From: an uncultured Clostridia bacterium
Lineage (GTDB): Bacteria > Bacillota > Clostridia > Oscillospirales > Acutalibacteraceae
Length of the DNA stretch: 64,000 nt
Direction of reading: 5' to 3'
Assembly: GCA_947589575.1 (NCBI GenBank)
Contig: CANQBM010000001.1
Location: 396,945-460,944 of the forward strand
This document shows, piece after piece, positions 27,913-36,472 of this stretch; the first letter of the stretch is position 1, and the number at the start of each line of letters is the position of its first letter. A program made the translations under genes and the position numbers. The notes under the pieces are model-generated. The model was not told the DNA's origin. It was given only the letters and a program-made list of their open reading frames with translations, and searched no databases.

Positions 27913-28869
27913 ATGAAAAGATTAATTATGAAAAATATTGACAAACAAATTCGTTTAGAGGGACAGATACTTAAAATAATCAGTCCGTTAGGTTATGAAA
28001 AGGTTCAAAGATTTATTGGACCTATATCAACAAAGGCAATGTCCTTGCTTCAGCTAAAAAATTTAAATTGTGAAAAGATAAGAATCAGACGTTCTGACGG
28101 TACGTCTTTTCGCGTTTGCATTATGCGTGGTAAAAAAACAGAGGGTAAAACAGTCGGTATCCTTTGGCTGCATGGCGGAGGTTATGTTTTAGGCGCGCCT
28201 GAAATGGCAATTATGTCTTTTCCGAAACATTTGATAAAAAACTGTAACTGTGTTATTGTTGCTCCTGATTATACGCTTTCTTCGATCAGTCCGTATCCCG
28301 CCGCGCTTCAGGACGCGTTTACCACACTTGTTTGGTTAAAAAATAACCGCAAAAATCTTGGGATAGAAAGCGTCAAATTTGTCGCAGGCGGAGAGAGTGC
28401 GGGCGGAGGACTTGCCGCTGCGTTATGTATTTATGCAAGAGATAAAGGAATGGGCGACATTGCTTTCCAGATGCCGCTTTATCCTATGCTCGATGACAGA
28501 GTTACCGAAACTTCAAAAGAAAACAATGCGCCTGTGTGGGATACAAAAGCAAATAAAGCCGCCTGGCGAATTTATCTCGGCGATAAAGTTATGAATAATA
28601 ATGTTTCAGTGTATGCTGCGCCTGCTCGAAATAAAGATTTTTCAAATCTTCCTCCTGCAATATCAATAATCGCAACAGCAGAACCGTTTTATGCGGAAAC
28701 ACTTGCTTATTTTGATAATCTTCATAAAGCGGGTATCGAAACACAGTTAAAAGAATTTGAAGGCGGTTATCACGCGTTTGATATGTTGGCGCCATATGCC
28801 GAAATCAGTAAAAATGCTAATAAATTTCTGCTCGAAAAATATATAGAATTTGTTAAAAAATATATATAA
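27913..28869 (+). CDS. Alpha/beta hydrolase of the hormone-sensitive-lipase type
   Basis: 318 residues, cytoplasmic. The oxyanion motif HGGGYVLG (about residue 88), the nucleophile elbow GGESAGGG (serine about 160), the later acid region and GGYHAFDM (catalytic histidine) form a complete set for the HSL/acetyl-esterase family. It hydrolyses short acyl esters, perhaps acetyl groups from sugars. Start is ATG 27913 or 27928; neither has a strong ribosome site. The divergent AraC regulator is its probable controller. Confidence 0.88.
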   Translation: MKRLIMKNIDKQIRLEGQILKIISPLGYEKVQRFIGPISTKAMSLLQLKNLNCEKIRIRRSDGTSFRVCIMRGKKTEGKTVGILWLHGGGYVLGAPEMAIMSFPKHLIKNCNCVIVAPDYTLSSISPYPAALQDAFTTLVWLKNNRKNLGIESVKFVAGGESAGGGLAAALCIYARDKGMGDIAFQMPLYPMLDDRVTETSKENNAPVWDTKANKAAWRIYLGDKVMNNNVSVYAAPARNKDFSNLPPAISIIATAEPFYAETLAYFDNLHKAGIETQLKEFEGGYHAFDMLAPYAEISKNANKFLLEKYIEFVKKYI

Positions 28870-28898
28870 TTGATGAAATTAAAGCAATCATTAAAAGT

Positions 28899-28929
28899 AA
28901 AAGAGAGACATCCCGGCTGTCTCTCTTTT
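28899..28929. terminator. Bidirectional terminator between esterase and nanA
   Basis: A perfect 12-bp stem (28899-28910 with 28918-28929) with AAAA and TTTT ends, so either strand gives a T-tract. Confidence 0.85.
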
Positions 28930-28938
28930 AGTATTTTA

Positions 28939-29838
28939 TCAAAGTTCACTTACATATCCGTTAATTTTATCTGCAATCGGCTTTGCCTCTTCAAAGGACA
29001 CTGGAAGAAACGGTTTTCTCGGTTCGCCGCAGTCAATATTGAATCTAAGTGAAATTACCTTTTTTGCCGCGCCGTAAAGTGATTTGCAGGACAGTAAATC
29101 AAAAATACATTCGTTTATTTTATACTGCAAAGCCTTTGCTTTTTCAATCTCATTTTCATTGATAAGTCTGTCAAGCTCAACAAATAGCTCCGGCATACAG
29201 CCGTAAGTTCCGCCTATACCTGAATCGGCGCCCATAAGCCTTCCGGCTAAAAACTGCTCGTCACAGCCGTTGAAAATCACAAAGTCATCACCTGCGGCAC
29301 GGCGGTATCTTTCGGTAAGATAAACAGGCTCGGCAGAATTTTTAACTCCGATGATTTTCTCGTTTTCAGCAAGCTCTCCGAGCATAGCGGGCGAAAGGTC
29401 AAAGCCCGTAAGTTGTGGTATGTTGTAAATTATAAACGGTATATCTGCTTGCTCAATAATTGACTCCCAGTGGAGTCTGACACTTTCGGCAGGAAGGCGG
29501 TAGTAAACGCTCGGAACGGCGCTTATTGCGTCAGCACCTATAGTTTCAGCGTGCTTTGCAAGCTCTATACTTTCTTTGGTTGACGCACATCCGATGTGTA
29601 TAATCACCGTGAAATCGCCGCCCGCGGCAGTCTTTACCGCCTCGGCAACCCGCTTTCTTTCGTCGGTTGAAAGCAAAAAGCCCTCTCCCGTTGAGCCGCA
29701 GGCATAAACGCCCTTTACTCCGAGTGATTTATATATCTTTACAAGCTCTTTTATTTTTCCCTCGTCAATATTATCATTTTTATCATATATTGCGTTAAGC
29801 GCGCAAAAAACGCCGCGAAATTTATTCAAATCAGTCAT
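28939..29838 (-). CDS. nanA: N-acetylneuraminate lyase
   Basis: 299 residues of the DHDPS/NAL TIM-barrel family. GVKGVYACGSTGEGFLLS binds the carboxylate (GST), IPFIIYNIPQLTG carries the catalytic tyrosine, and IIGVKNSAEP holds the Schiff-base lysine. The GSTGEG/YNIP combination favours sialic acid lyase over dihydrodipicolinate synthase. Splits sialic acid to N-acetylmannosamine and pyruvate. AGGAGG precedes the ATG. Divergent to nanE, which handles the phosphorylated sugar product, which supports the assignment. Confidence 0.92.
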   Translation of the reverse strand: MTDLNKFRGVFCALNAIYDKNDNIDEGKIKELVKIYKSLGVKGVYACGSTGEGFLLSTDERKRVAEAVKTAAGGDFTVIIHIGCASTKESIELAKHAETIGADAISAVPSVYYRLPAESVRLHWESIIEQADIPFIIYNIPQLTGFDLSPAMLGELAENEKIIGVKNSAEPVYLTERYRRAAGDDFVIFNGCDEQFLAGRLMGADSGIGGTYGCMPELFVELDRLINENEIEKAKALQYKINECIFDLLSCKSLYGAAKKVISLRFNIDCGEPRKPFLPVSFEEAKPIADKINGYVSEL

Positions 29839-29934
29839 GTCAATTCCTCCTGACAGCTAAATTGTATCATACGGTATTTTAATATTCAATAGACAACCTT
29901 AAGATGAAATGATATAATTGTTAAGGTGATATGT

Positions 29935-30621
29935 ATGACAAACAGTGAAATACTGAAAAAAATAAAAGGCGGTCTTATTGTTTCCTGCCAGGCGCTTGAA
30001 ACAGAACCGTTATATGATAGCTATATTATGTCAAAAATGGCATGGGCGGCATATCTCGGCGGAGCAGCGGGTATAAGGGCAAATACGGTTGTCGACATCA
30101 AAGCTATAAAGGAAAAGGTGGATTTGCCTGTTATAGGAATTATAAAGCGGGTTTATGACGACAGCGATGTTTATATTACTCCCACAATGAAAGAGATTGA
30201 CGCGCTTGTTAATATCGGCTGTGAGATAATTGCCGTTGATGCGACAAACAGACTAAGACCAAACGGAGTTCCTCTTGAAAAGTTTTTTAAAGCGGTGAGA
30301 AATAAGTATCCGAACCAGCTTTTTATGGCGGATACAAGCTGTTTTGACGAAGGCAAAAGGGCAGAGGAGCTCGGCTTTGACCTTATCGGTACAACAATGG
30401 CAGGCTATACACCATATACTAAAGGCGTTGCTCTCCCTGATTTCAAACTGATGAAAAGATATGTTGCAGAGCTTAACACACCCGTTATTGCAGAGGGAGG
30501 TATCTGGACGCCCGACGAGCTTAAGAAGGCTGTTAATATTGGCGTTTATTCAGCCGTTGTCGGAACCGCCATAACACGCCCTATGGACATAACAAAAAGA
30601 TTTGTAAACGCAATATCATAA
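29935..30621 (+). CDS. nanE: N-acetylmannosamine-6-phosphate 2-epimerase
   Basis: 228 residues, a TIM barrel. [49 protein letters not shown] and [14 protein letters not shown] are NanE blocks, including the catalytic lysine in IIKR. Converts ManNAc-6-P to GlcNAc-6-P. ATG 29935 follows AAGGTGAT; an in-frame GTG at 29926 would overlap that site. The ManNAc kinase and a sialic acid transporter are not in the window. Confidence 0.94.
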   Translation: MTNSEILKKIKGGLIVSCQALETEPLYDSYIMSKMAWAAYLGGAAGIRANTVVDIKAIKEKVDLPVIGIIKRVYDDSDVYITPTMKEIDALVNIGCEIIAVDATNRLRPNGVPLEKFFKAVRNKYPNQLFMADTSCFDEGKRAEELGFDLIGTTMAGYTPYTKGVALPDFKLMKRYVAELNTPVIAEGGIWTPDELKKAVNIGVYSAVVGTAITRPMDITKRFVNAIS

Positions 30622-30624
30622 ATA

Positions 30625-30656
30625 AAAAAGGCGCTGTCGGGTAACAGCGTCTTTTT
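30625..30656 (+). terminator. Terminator after nanE
   Basis: AAAAAGGCGCTGT pairs with ACAGCGTCTTTTT (one G-T pair) around a 6-base loop; the T-run is included. Confidence 0.85.
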
Positions 30657-30661
30657 GATAG

Positions 30662-31546
30662 CTATAAACCGAATCTTGTCACTAATCTGTTATATTCTTC
30701 ATCGGTTATATGAAGCATTGAGCCGTGGCGGGGGCGGAGATGATTAAGTGAAAAATCATCAACCCTTTTAAAATTAATCATATCCTCCGTTTCCTGCATA
30801 AAGTATCCGCCCGCTTTGAACTGGTCGGCAATCATAACATATTTATTACTGCCGAGAATTTTGTATATGCAGTTGCCCTCAAGCGCCGTGTCGGCAATAG
30901 ATACCTTATTATCATCAGGCTCAAAATAAGGACCTGACGGTTTATCCGCAACAACAAAGCAGATTGCGTTTTTTCCTCCGTCAGCCTCATAAAGATAATA
31001 TTTACCGTTCACCTCGACAATGTCAGCGTCAATCGCGGACAAATTGCTTTTTGGATTAAACAAAACCTTCGGAGCGGTGGTAAGAGTTTTGAAGTCGCTT
31101 GTGTATGCGTACCAAATGATAGTATCAAGATTATCGTCCGTATTGTTGTGGCTCCAGTAAATCATATATTCTTTTTTAAATTTGTCAAAAATTACCTGAG
31201 GCGCCCATACTCTGTCAGCGTTTTTTGTTTCTTTAAACCGAGAAAAATCAATGATTCTCTCATTCTCCCAGCAAATTAAATCCTCACTGTCCCAGACAAT
31301 CATTGAATTATTGCTTGACCAGCCGTCAAAGCATCTCATATCAGTCGCGATGATATGAAAAATTCCGCTTTCATCCCTGAAGATAAACGGGTCTCTGCAA
31401 CACTTTTTGCCGAGCGTCTGATTTATTATTTTTTTATTGTCGTTAAGTGCGTTAAAATGATAGCCGTCGTCAGATACGGCAAGATGTACGCTTTCATTTT
31501 CCGGCTCGTTGCCTGTGAAATAGCAGAATAAGTATTTTGTAAGCAT
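30662..31546 (-). CDS. GH43-like five-bladed propeller protein
   Basis: 294 residues without a signal peptide, so cytoplasmic. CRDPFIFRDESGIFHIIATD contains the DPF signature of the catalytic base. SAIDADIVEVNGKYYLYEAD fits the pKa-modulating aspartate, and ALEGNCIYKI the acid glutamate region. Typical of arabinosidase/xylosidase-type GH43 enzymes acting on imported oligosaccharides. Substrate not assignable. It faces nanE across a shared terminator. Confidence 0.78.
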   Translation of the reverse strand: MLTKYLFCYFTGNEPENESVHLAVSDDGYHFNALNDNKKIINQTLGKKCCRDPFIFRDESGIFHIIATDMRCFDGWSSNNSMIVWDSEDLICWENERIIDFSRFKETKNADRVWAPQVIFDKFKKEYMIYWSHNNTDDNLDTIIWYAYTSDFKTLTTAPKVLFNPKSNLSAIDADIVEVNGKYYLYEADGGKNAICFVVADKPSGPYFEPDDNKVSIADTALEGNCIYKILGSNKYVMIADQFKAGGYFMQETEDMINFKRVDDFSLNHLRPRHGSMLHITDEEYNRLVTRFGL

Positions 31547-31802
31547 ATGTCACTCCGATAATTAACTTTAATTTTCGACATGTTCTTTCCAAAACGGTAT
31601 ACAGAATTTATAAGAACCTTGTCATCTATGATTTTATTTATTATAAAATATTGTATAAAATCAGTCAATATGGATTATGAGATAAGTTTTGTTAAAAAAT
31701 ATAAAAAATATATAAATTTTTTTAACAAAATTTAAAATCATAGTGCAATTTAACAACAAATATGATATAATTGTAAAGTAAATATCTTAAAGGGGAATTT
31801 TT

Positions 31803-33599
31803 ATGCCAAGCAAAGTAAATTCAAAGGTAAAGGAATTATTTACCGAAATAAAAACTCATTGGAAAACGCCGGCGCCCGGCAAGTATGTTCCGTATAGGGA
31901 ATACGGGGATATACTTGTGGGAGGAGGCAGCAACTATGTAGCGTCCAAAACACTTGATTATCTGTCATTTGCCGCAAGCTGCTATCTTATGATGTATCAT
32001 TATAAGCTGCCTTATTTGACTTTTTCCATTATAAATCTTATCAATATGCCGCTCAATTATATCTGGACAATGATGGGCTGGGTTATTAATGATAATCTCG
32101 GCTTTCTGCCGAAGCGAACAGAGCGGAAATTCAACGCTGTGTACCTGTTGCTTATAGTTATAGGACTGTCTATGATTATCGGCGATTATTCGCAGCTGTT
32201 TGACCAGACAGGAAAATTTGTTACATATCTAAATGGTCTTGAGGGTATAAGCGCGGCGTCAGCGTTTAAGATTCTCGGAACACATATTCTGTGGAACGGC
32301 TGGTCCGGTGCAAGAAACATTTTCTGGCGCAAAAAGCTCGTTCCCAAATTCGGACGTTATAAGTACTCGCTTTATTGCGACTTTGTGCCAAAGGTAGTAA
32401 TGGTATTCCTTCTCGGTTGGCTTCCTTTCTACACAACTATCACAGATGTTACGACAAGAGTTTGGGTTGCGAATCTTTTGTTCGCGATATTCAATCTGTT
32501 CGGCGGCTTTGCAACAAATGTAAATCAGCTTGAGGCATGCGCTCAGAACTGCAGCCCGAATGTCCGCGAAAGAATTTTTGTAAGAACATGGCCTATTAAA
32601 CTTTCTCATTTTGCGCAGTCAATACTCGCAATTCTTCTTCCTGTATTTATCGGTATGACAAAGGATGAGTGGGCGGATATTGCTGTATTTAAGTGGATAA
32701 TTCCGATTACATTCCTTATTTCGTCATCACTGACAATGATTTTTGCCGGAAGAATTAAAGAGAGAATTCCTCAGCCACCGCTTGAACAGAAAGTTAAGAT
32801 CAGCTTCTGGGGAGGTATGTTCGGTGTAATGCGAAACAAGTACAGGTGGATTCAGACGATTGTCGGTCTGCTTGACTCACTCGGAAATGGTATGCTCGCT
32901 TTTACAACTGTACTTTATCTTTATACCTTCAGACTTTCAGGTCTTACATACAGTCTGATTGTTGCTCTTATATCATTTGCGGGAACACCGCCCGATTTCT
33001 TTACGCCGTACTTTATTAAGAGATTTTCATATAAGCAGATTATGATATTCTATCAGCTTTCAAGAGCGCTATGCTATGGCGTTATAGTTTGTGCTTATGT
33101 GTTCTGCGGTCAAAATCTTACTCTGTGCGGTATTATCAGCGTCGTTATGCTGTTTATTACCGAAATGTTCCAGACTGTGCCGAAATCAGTTTCCCACGAT
33201 ATGGATATACGTGTTAATGACTATCAGATGTATCTGTCAGGCGAGAGGCTTGAGAGCTTTGCGGGTGTGTTCGGCTGGTTTACAGGTCCTATAACAACCT
33301 TTGTCGGTCTTATTATTCCGATTTTGCTTTTGAAATACGGCTTTAACAGTAACTGGGATGTACTCTTTATTGATGAATCGAGAATTAAAATTATTGTTAT
33401 TCCTATTTTATTTGATATAGCCGGATACCTCCTTATGACAATACCTTATTTCTTCTGGGATTATGATGATGATAAGCAGAATAAGGTTATGCAGGTTCTG
33501 CGCCGCCGTGAGGAAGTTACCAGAAAGCAGTATGAAAGCACTCACGCAGATCAGGATGAGCCTGCTGAAGAGAAAGAGACAGCGGAGGTGATTTCATGA
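31803..33599 (+). CDS. MFS-type transporter, large
   Basis: 598 residues with about 12 membrane helices, soluble ends of about 30 (N) and 60 (C) residues, and an acidic C-terminus. The repeat of charged short loops and helix spacing resembles MFS/GPH sugar carriers, but no single diagnostic motif is present. AAGGGG precedes ATG 31803. It overlaps the next gene by 4 bases (ATGA), tying it to an LRR membrane protein. Substrate unknown; neighbours suggest a sugar or glycan product. Confidence 0.7.
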   Translation: MPSKVNSKVKELFTEIKTHWKTPAPGKYVPYREYGDILVGGGSNYVASKTLDYLSFAASCYLMMYHYKLPYLTFSIINLINMPLNYIWTMMGWVINDNLGFLPKRTERKFNAVYLLLIVIGLSMIIGDYSQLFDQTGKFVTYLNGLEGISAASAFKILGTHILWNGWSGARNIFWRKKLVPKFGRYKYSLYCDFVPKVVMVFLLGWLPFYTTITDVTTRVWVANLLFAIFNLFGGFATNVNQLEACAQNCSPNVRERIFVRTWPIKLSHFAQSILAILLPVFIGMTKDEWADIAVFKWIIPITFLISSSLTMIFAGRIKERIPQPPLEQKVKISFWGGMFGVMRNKYRWIQTIVGLLDSLGNGMLAFTTVLYLYTFRLSGLTYSLIVALISFAGTPPDFFTPYFIKRFSYKQIMIFYQLSRALCYGVIVCAYVFCGQNLTLCGIISVVMLFITEMFQTVPKSVSHDMDIRVNDYQMYLSGERLESFAGVFGWFTGPITTFVGLIIPILLLKYGFNSNWDVLFIDESRIKIIVIPILFDIAGYLLMTIPYFFWDYDDDKQNKVMQVLRRREEVTRKQYESTHADQDEPAEEKETAEVIS

Positions 33600-34840
33600 G
33601 CAGAAAAAAAGAAAAGGTAAATAAGCCTAATGATGACTTTCTTGCGCAGGAAGCGAAGGAAAGCCAGGCAACTGCAGAGGAGTACACCATTGATATCCCC
33701 GATGACGAAATATGGACTTATCATATCGAGGGACTTCAGGAGCCGCGTATTAATGTTCCGGTTAAAAATTCCGGACTGAAAAAAGCAATAGTTATAATTG
33801 CTCTTTTAATAGCAATCGGTTTAGCAATTTATATGTCATTTCGCGCAGTTCATAATGATACATATGAATATAAGGATTTGGGCGACGGAACGTATGAGCT
33901 TGTAAAATTTTCAAATCCGGGCGATTTAAAGGAAATTACAATAGACTATGTTGTTGATTTGGAAACCGGCGAGAAGGATATGTCAAAGCCAATTTCAAAA
34001 ATTAACGAATACGCTTTTAACTGTGATGAAATATTAAATGAGATTTCATTCGGTAAATATGTAAAGGAAATCGACGGAAAGTCAATTTACAGCTGTTGGT
34101 GGGTCCAGAATGTTTGGATTGACGATGAAAATCCGTATTACTGTGATATTGACGGCGTAATATATTCTAAGGATTTAACGGAAATCGTTTTCTATCCTAA
34201 CGACCATGATAAATATATAAGAGCCAAGACGGGTTATGACAATCTGCTTGACGATGACGGTAATCCAATGGAGGAGCTTTGGGGAACAACCGAAAGGTAT
34301 GACGAAAATTTCCTTGCCGAATATAATAAGGTTGTGCGTACATATGTTGTTCCGTCAACGGTTACAAAAATCGGTCAGCTTGCTTTTGCATACTCAAACA
34401 TTACTGATTTGTATATTCCGGAGGGTGTAACAACAATGGAGCCAATGGCTGTATTTAAGAACACCGTTTTGCTGAATATTTACAGCTACAAAACTGAAAG
34501 CAAAATTACCGATGTAACATATAAATCAATTAATTCAATGTCGCAGGTATATAACTCTCTTCCAGAAGGACTGGAATATATCGGTTCGGACTGTTTCTAT
34601 TATTGCAGAGGACTGACTTATATGTATGTTCCGTCATCAGTTACATATATAGGTCATCACGCGTTTTGGGATACGGTATATAAAGAGGACGGTGAGCTTA
34701 AGGGCGTTAAAGCTATTGATGTTGCTGCAAGCGAAGATGATTTTTCAAAGGTTGAAAAAGGTGATAGCTGGAGACCGCAGTACGATTATATGCTGTTTAA
34801 AAAATCTGTCGATGTAAATTATCAGTCGCAGAGACAGTAA
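33596..34840 (+). CDS. Type II membrane protein with LRR_5 repeats
   Basis: 414 residues: a basic/acidic cytoplasmic N-terminus (1-60), one helix (about 63-82, KKAIVIIALLIAIGLAIYMS) and an outer domain with BspA-type leucine-rich units such as ISKINEYAFNCDEILNEISF, VPSTVTKIGQLAFAYSNITD and VPSSVTYIGHHAFWDT. The repeats are spaced apart rather than in tandem. Its start overlaps the transporter stop by 4 bases, so both are made together. It may bind a ligand at the surface for the transporter; inference. Confidence 0.85.
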   Translation: MSRKKEKVNKPNDDFLAQEAKESQATAEEYTIDIPDDEIWTYHIEGLQEPRINVPVKNSGLKKAIVIIALLIAIGLAIYMSFRAVHNDTYEYKDLGDGTYELVKFSNPGDLKEITIDYVVDLETGEKDMSKPISKINEYAFNCDEILNEISFGKYVKEIDGKSIYSCWWVQNVWIDDENPYYCDIDGVIYSKDLTEIVFYPNDHDKYIRAKTGYDNLLDDDGNPMEELWGTTERYDENFLAEYNKVVRTYVVPSTVTKIGQLAFAYSNITDLYIPEGVTTMEPMAVFKNTVLLNIYSYKTESKITDVTYKSINSMSQVYNSLPEGLEYIGSDCFYYCRGLTYMYVPSSVTYIGHHAFWDTVYKEDGELKGVKAIDVAASEDDFSKVEKGDSWRPQYDYMLFKKSVDVNYQSQRQ

Positions 34841-34878
34841 AAGCAAATTGATTTTTCACACCGGATAATAGTAATGAT

Positions 34879-34906
34879 TAAAGGCGCTGCTTTTGCAGCG
34901 CCTTTA
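34879..34906 (+). terminator. Terminator after the transporter/LRR unit
   Basis: A perfect 12-bp stem (34879-34890 with 34895-34906), TTTT loop and a T-rich tail. Confidence 0.9.
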
Positions 34907-34947
34907 TTTAGTCAAATACAGTTTTACAAAACTATAAAAATATATTG

Positions 34948-34998
34948 CGTCCTGTTATATACGTTTTTAAACCTTATATTATAATGCAGGACGTTTTT
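34948..34998 (+). terminator. Second, weaker stem with T-run
   Basis: CGTCCTG (34948-34954) pairs with CAGGACG (34987-34993), with a 32-base AT-rich loop and five T after it. It may be a remnant or a backup terminator for the unit. Confidence 0.4.
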
Positions 34999-35000
34999 AT

Positions 35001-35375
35001 TTATAAAACAAATGTTGATATAATTTTACATATTTCAGTAACATTAGAATTGCTTTTAAATTCAAATTTAACTTTTCCTAATCCCGAAAACCACATTTCA
35101 AGCTCACTGTCTAAATCAATCGTTCCTGCTGTTTCAACAGAGTAAGCATTTATTTTGCTGTATGGAAGCGAAGTAAAATCTTTTTTTGTTCCTGTTAATC
35201 CCTGAACATTTATTGAGATTATTCTCTTGTTAGTAAAAACGACACCATCCCGCACGGTTTTGTATGAAGATATGATACTTTCTCCGTTAATCAACATAGG
35301 CGTTATTACTTTTTCAAATTCGGAATTATTTACAAGTTTTAGTTTTAAGAAAGTTGCGTTTTTAAAATCAATCAT
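35001..35375 (-). CDS. Bacterial PH-domain protein
   Basis: 124 residues fitting the short bacterial PH fold: EKVITPMLINGESIISSYKT, DGVVFTNKRIISINVQGL and SLPYSKINAYSVETAG, then a C-terminal helix. No membrane helix. Such single-domain proteins are common in Firmicutes and have no established function. AAGGAGAAAAG precedes the ATG on the minus strand. Confidence 0.85.
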   Translation of the reverse strand: MIDFKNATFLKLKLVNNSEFEKVITPMLINGESIISSYKTVRDGVVFTNKRIISINVQGLTGTKKDFTSLPYSKINAYSVETAGTIDLDSELEMWFSGLGKVKFEFKSNSNVTEICKIISTFVL

Positions 35376-35548
35376 TTTCTTTTCTCCTTAGAAATTAAAT
35401 TTTTATCACTTAATAAAATGATGATTTTTAAATAACAAAAAACGTCATATTTAGTCAATAGAAAATGATAATGTGCAGAAAAATAATGCAAAAAAGCTGA
35501 TAAAGAGCGACAAAATTTTGCAAAATATAACTGTTCTGCAAAATAAAT

Positions 35549-35641
35549 TTAAAAAGCTCTTATAATCCAATAAACCTCTAAAAAATTTGGTAATGCCTCC
35601 TGAGTGAGTTCTATTGACTTTTTTGCTTTTCTTATAGTCAT
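35549..35641 (-). CDS. 30-residue ORF, unknown
   Basis: Starts MTIRKAKKSIELTQEALPNF and ends VYWIIRAF. A GAGGTG site lies 7 bases before the ATG and the frame begins just after the broken small membrane gene upstream. Basic then hydrophobic. It may be the remains of a longer gene; no family recognised. Confidence 0.4.
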   Translation of the reverse strand: MTIRKAKKSIELTQEALPNFLEVYWIIRAF

Positions 35642-35651
35642 AATAAACACC

Positions 35652-35799
35652 TCATTTTTTAATTGCAATAATCAGTGCGCTTGTTGCAACTATTACTGAT
35701 ATAATTAATATAGGAATTCTAAATCGTGAAAAGACTGTAAATGTAAGAGTGCAACTAACACAAGATATAATGATTAATAAAAGTATTGATTTTTTTCAT
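35652..35799 (-). pseudogene. Small hydrophobic protein, frameshifted at a 7-A run
   Basis: ATG at 35799 is followed by seven A. Removing one gives MKKSILLLIIISCVSCTLTF and continues with a second hydrophobic segment (IPILIISVIVATSALIIAIKK) to a stop at 35652, about 48 residues. As read, the ATG frame stops after 14 codons. Looks like a small two-helix or lipoprotein-like peptide. No good ribosome site, so confidence is limited. Confidence 0.4.
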
Positions 35800-36065
35800 A
35801 ATAATTTGATATACTAAAGATATAAGGTTCGGGGAGTTTCCTCCCCATTCCTTTACCGTTTCCGTTTTTGTTTGTTGGACTTTTTTGGAGCGGTTTTCTT
35901 TTTGTCTTGCTTTATTAATATTATCAAGGTGATTGTTGCTATCACATTTGACCATATTGTCAAGACCTTTTTAAACATTTTTTATTTTTTTAATCTACAT
36001 TTGGGAGCAATGAACGCAACAAAAAGACAACAAGAAAAGTACAATTTAAAACAAGTACAATTAAA
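35800..36065. other. Low-coding stretch with one compact hairpin
   Basis: The region 35376-36134 has no standard gene. Besides the small ORFs listed it contains a GC hairpin, GGGGAG-TTTC-CTCCCC (35831-35846), and T-rich runs. I see no transposase, repeat family or phage gene. Confidence 0.5.
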
Positions 36066-36081
36066 AAAACGGCTTAAATAG
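36010..36081 (+). CDS. 23-residue basic ORF ending in a terminator
   Basis: MNATKRQQEKYNLKQVQLKK then RLK, with GGGAG 5 bases before the ATG. Its stop codon lies inside the loop of the terminator at 36066-36090. Could be a minimal gene, a remnant or chance. Confidence 0.3.
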   Translation: MNATKRQQEKYNLKQVQLKKRLK

Positions 36082-36090
36082 CCGTTTTTT
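36066..36090 (+). terminator. Terminator overlapping a short ORF
   Basis: AAAACGGCT (36066-36074) pairs with AGCCGTTTT (36080-36088) with a T-run on the right arm. Confidence 0.75.
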
Positions 36091-36103
36091 GCATTAAATA
36101 TGT

Positions 36104-36132
36104 TAAAAAGAGCAGGAATAAAACCCTGCTCT
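36104..36132 (-). terminator. Terminator of the tRNA-Pro genes
   Basis: Read on the minus strand, AGAGCAGG and CCTGCTCT form an 8-bp stem followed by five T, directly downstream of the tRNA at 36135. Confidence 0.85.
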
Positions 36133-36134
36133 AA

Positions 36135-36210
36135 TGGTCGGAGTGACAGGACTTGAACCTGCGGCCCCTAGACCCCCAGTCTAGTGCGCTACCACCTGCG
36201 CTACACCCCG
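36135..36210 (-). tRNA. tRNA-Pro(GGG)
   Basis: 76 nt including encoded CCA. Acceptor CGGGGTG/CACTCCG (one G-T), D-arm with GGTGGTAG, anticodon stem CTAGA/TCTAG with loop CTGGGGG giving GGG, and TTCAAGT in the T-loop. Reads CCC/CCU. Confidence 0.95.
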
Positions 36211-36250
36211 ATATTTTTATAATACAATAATCTGTTTATATCGTTTTTTT

Positions 36251-36276
36251 AAAAGGGTACCGCTCGGTACCCTTTT
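36251..36276 (-). terminator. Hairpin between the two tRNA-Pro genes
   Basis: A perfect 11-bp stem (36251-36261 with 36266-36276), with A- and T-ended arms. It may terminate or act as a processing signal after tRNA-Pro(CGG). Confidence 0.7.
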
Positions 36277-36281
36277 AAATT

Positions 36282-36358
36282 TGGTCGAGGCAACAGGATT
36301 TGAACCTGCGGCCCCTACGTCCCGAACGTAGTGCTCTACCAAACTGAGCTATGCCTCG
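36282..36358 (-). tRNA. tRNA-Pro(CGG)
   Basis: 77 nt including CCA. Acceptor CGAGGCA/TGCCTCG, D-loop with TTTGGTAGAG, anticodon stem CTACG/CGTAG with loop TTCGGGA giving CGG, T-loop TTCAAAT. Reads CCG. Confidence 0.95.
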
Positions 36359-36413
36359 ATAAGAAGAACATATAGATTATCGCACATTACGTTTAATTTT
36401 TCAAGTATTTTTT

Positions 36414-36443
36414 TTGACAATTTAATATATATAATGGTATAAT
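36414..36443 (+). promoter_or_regulatory. Promoter of the GH51-like unit
   Basis: A perfect TTGACA (36414-36419), 18-base spacer and TATAAT (36438-36443), 29 bases before the start codon. Confidence 0.7.
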
Positions 36444-36472
36444 CAAAAATATCATTAAAAAGGAGAAATTTT

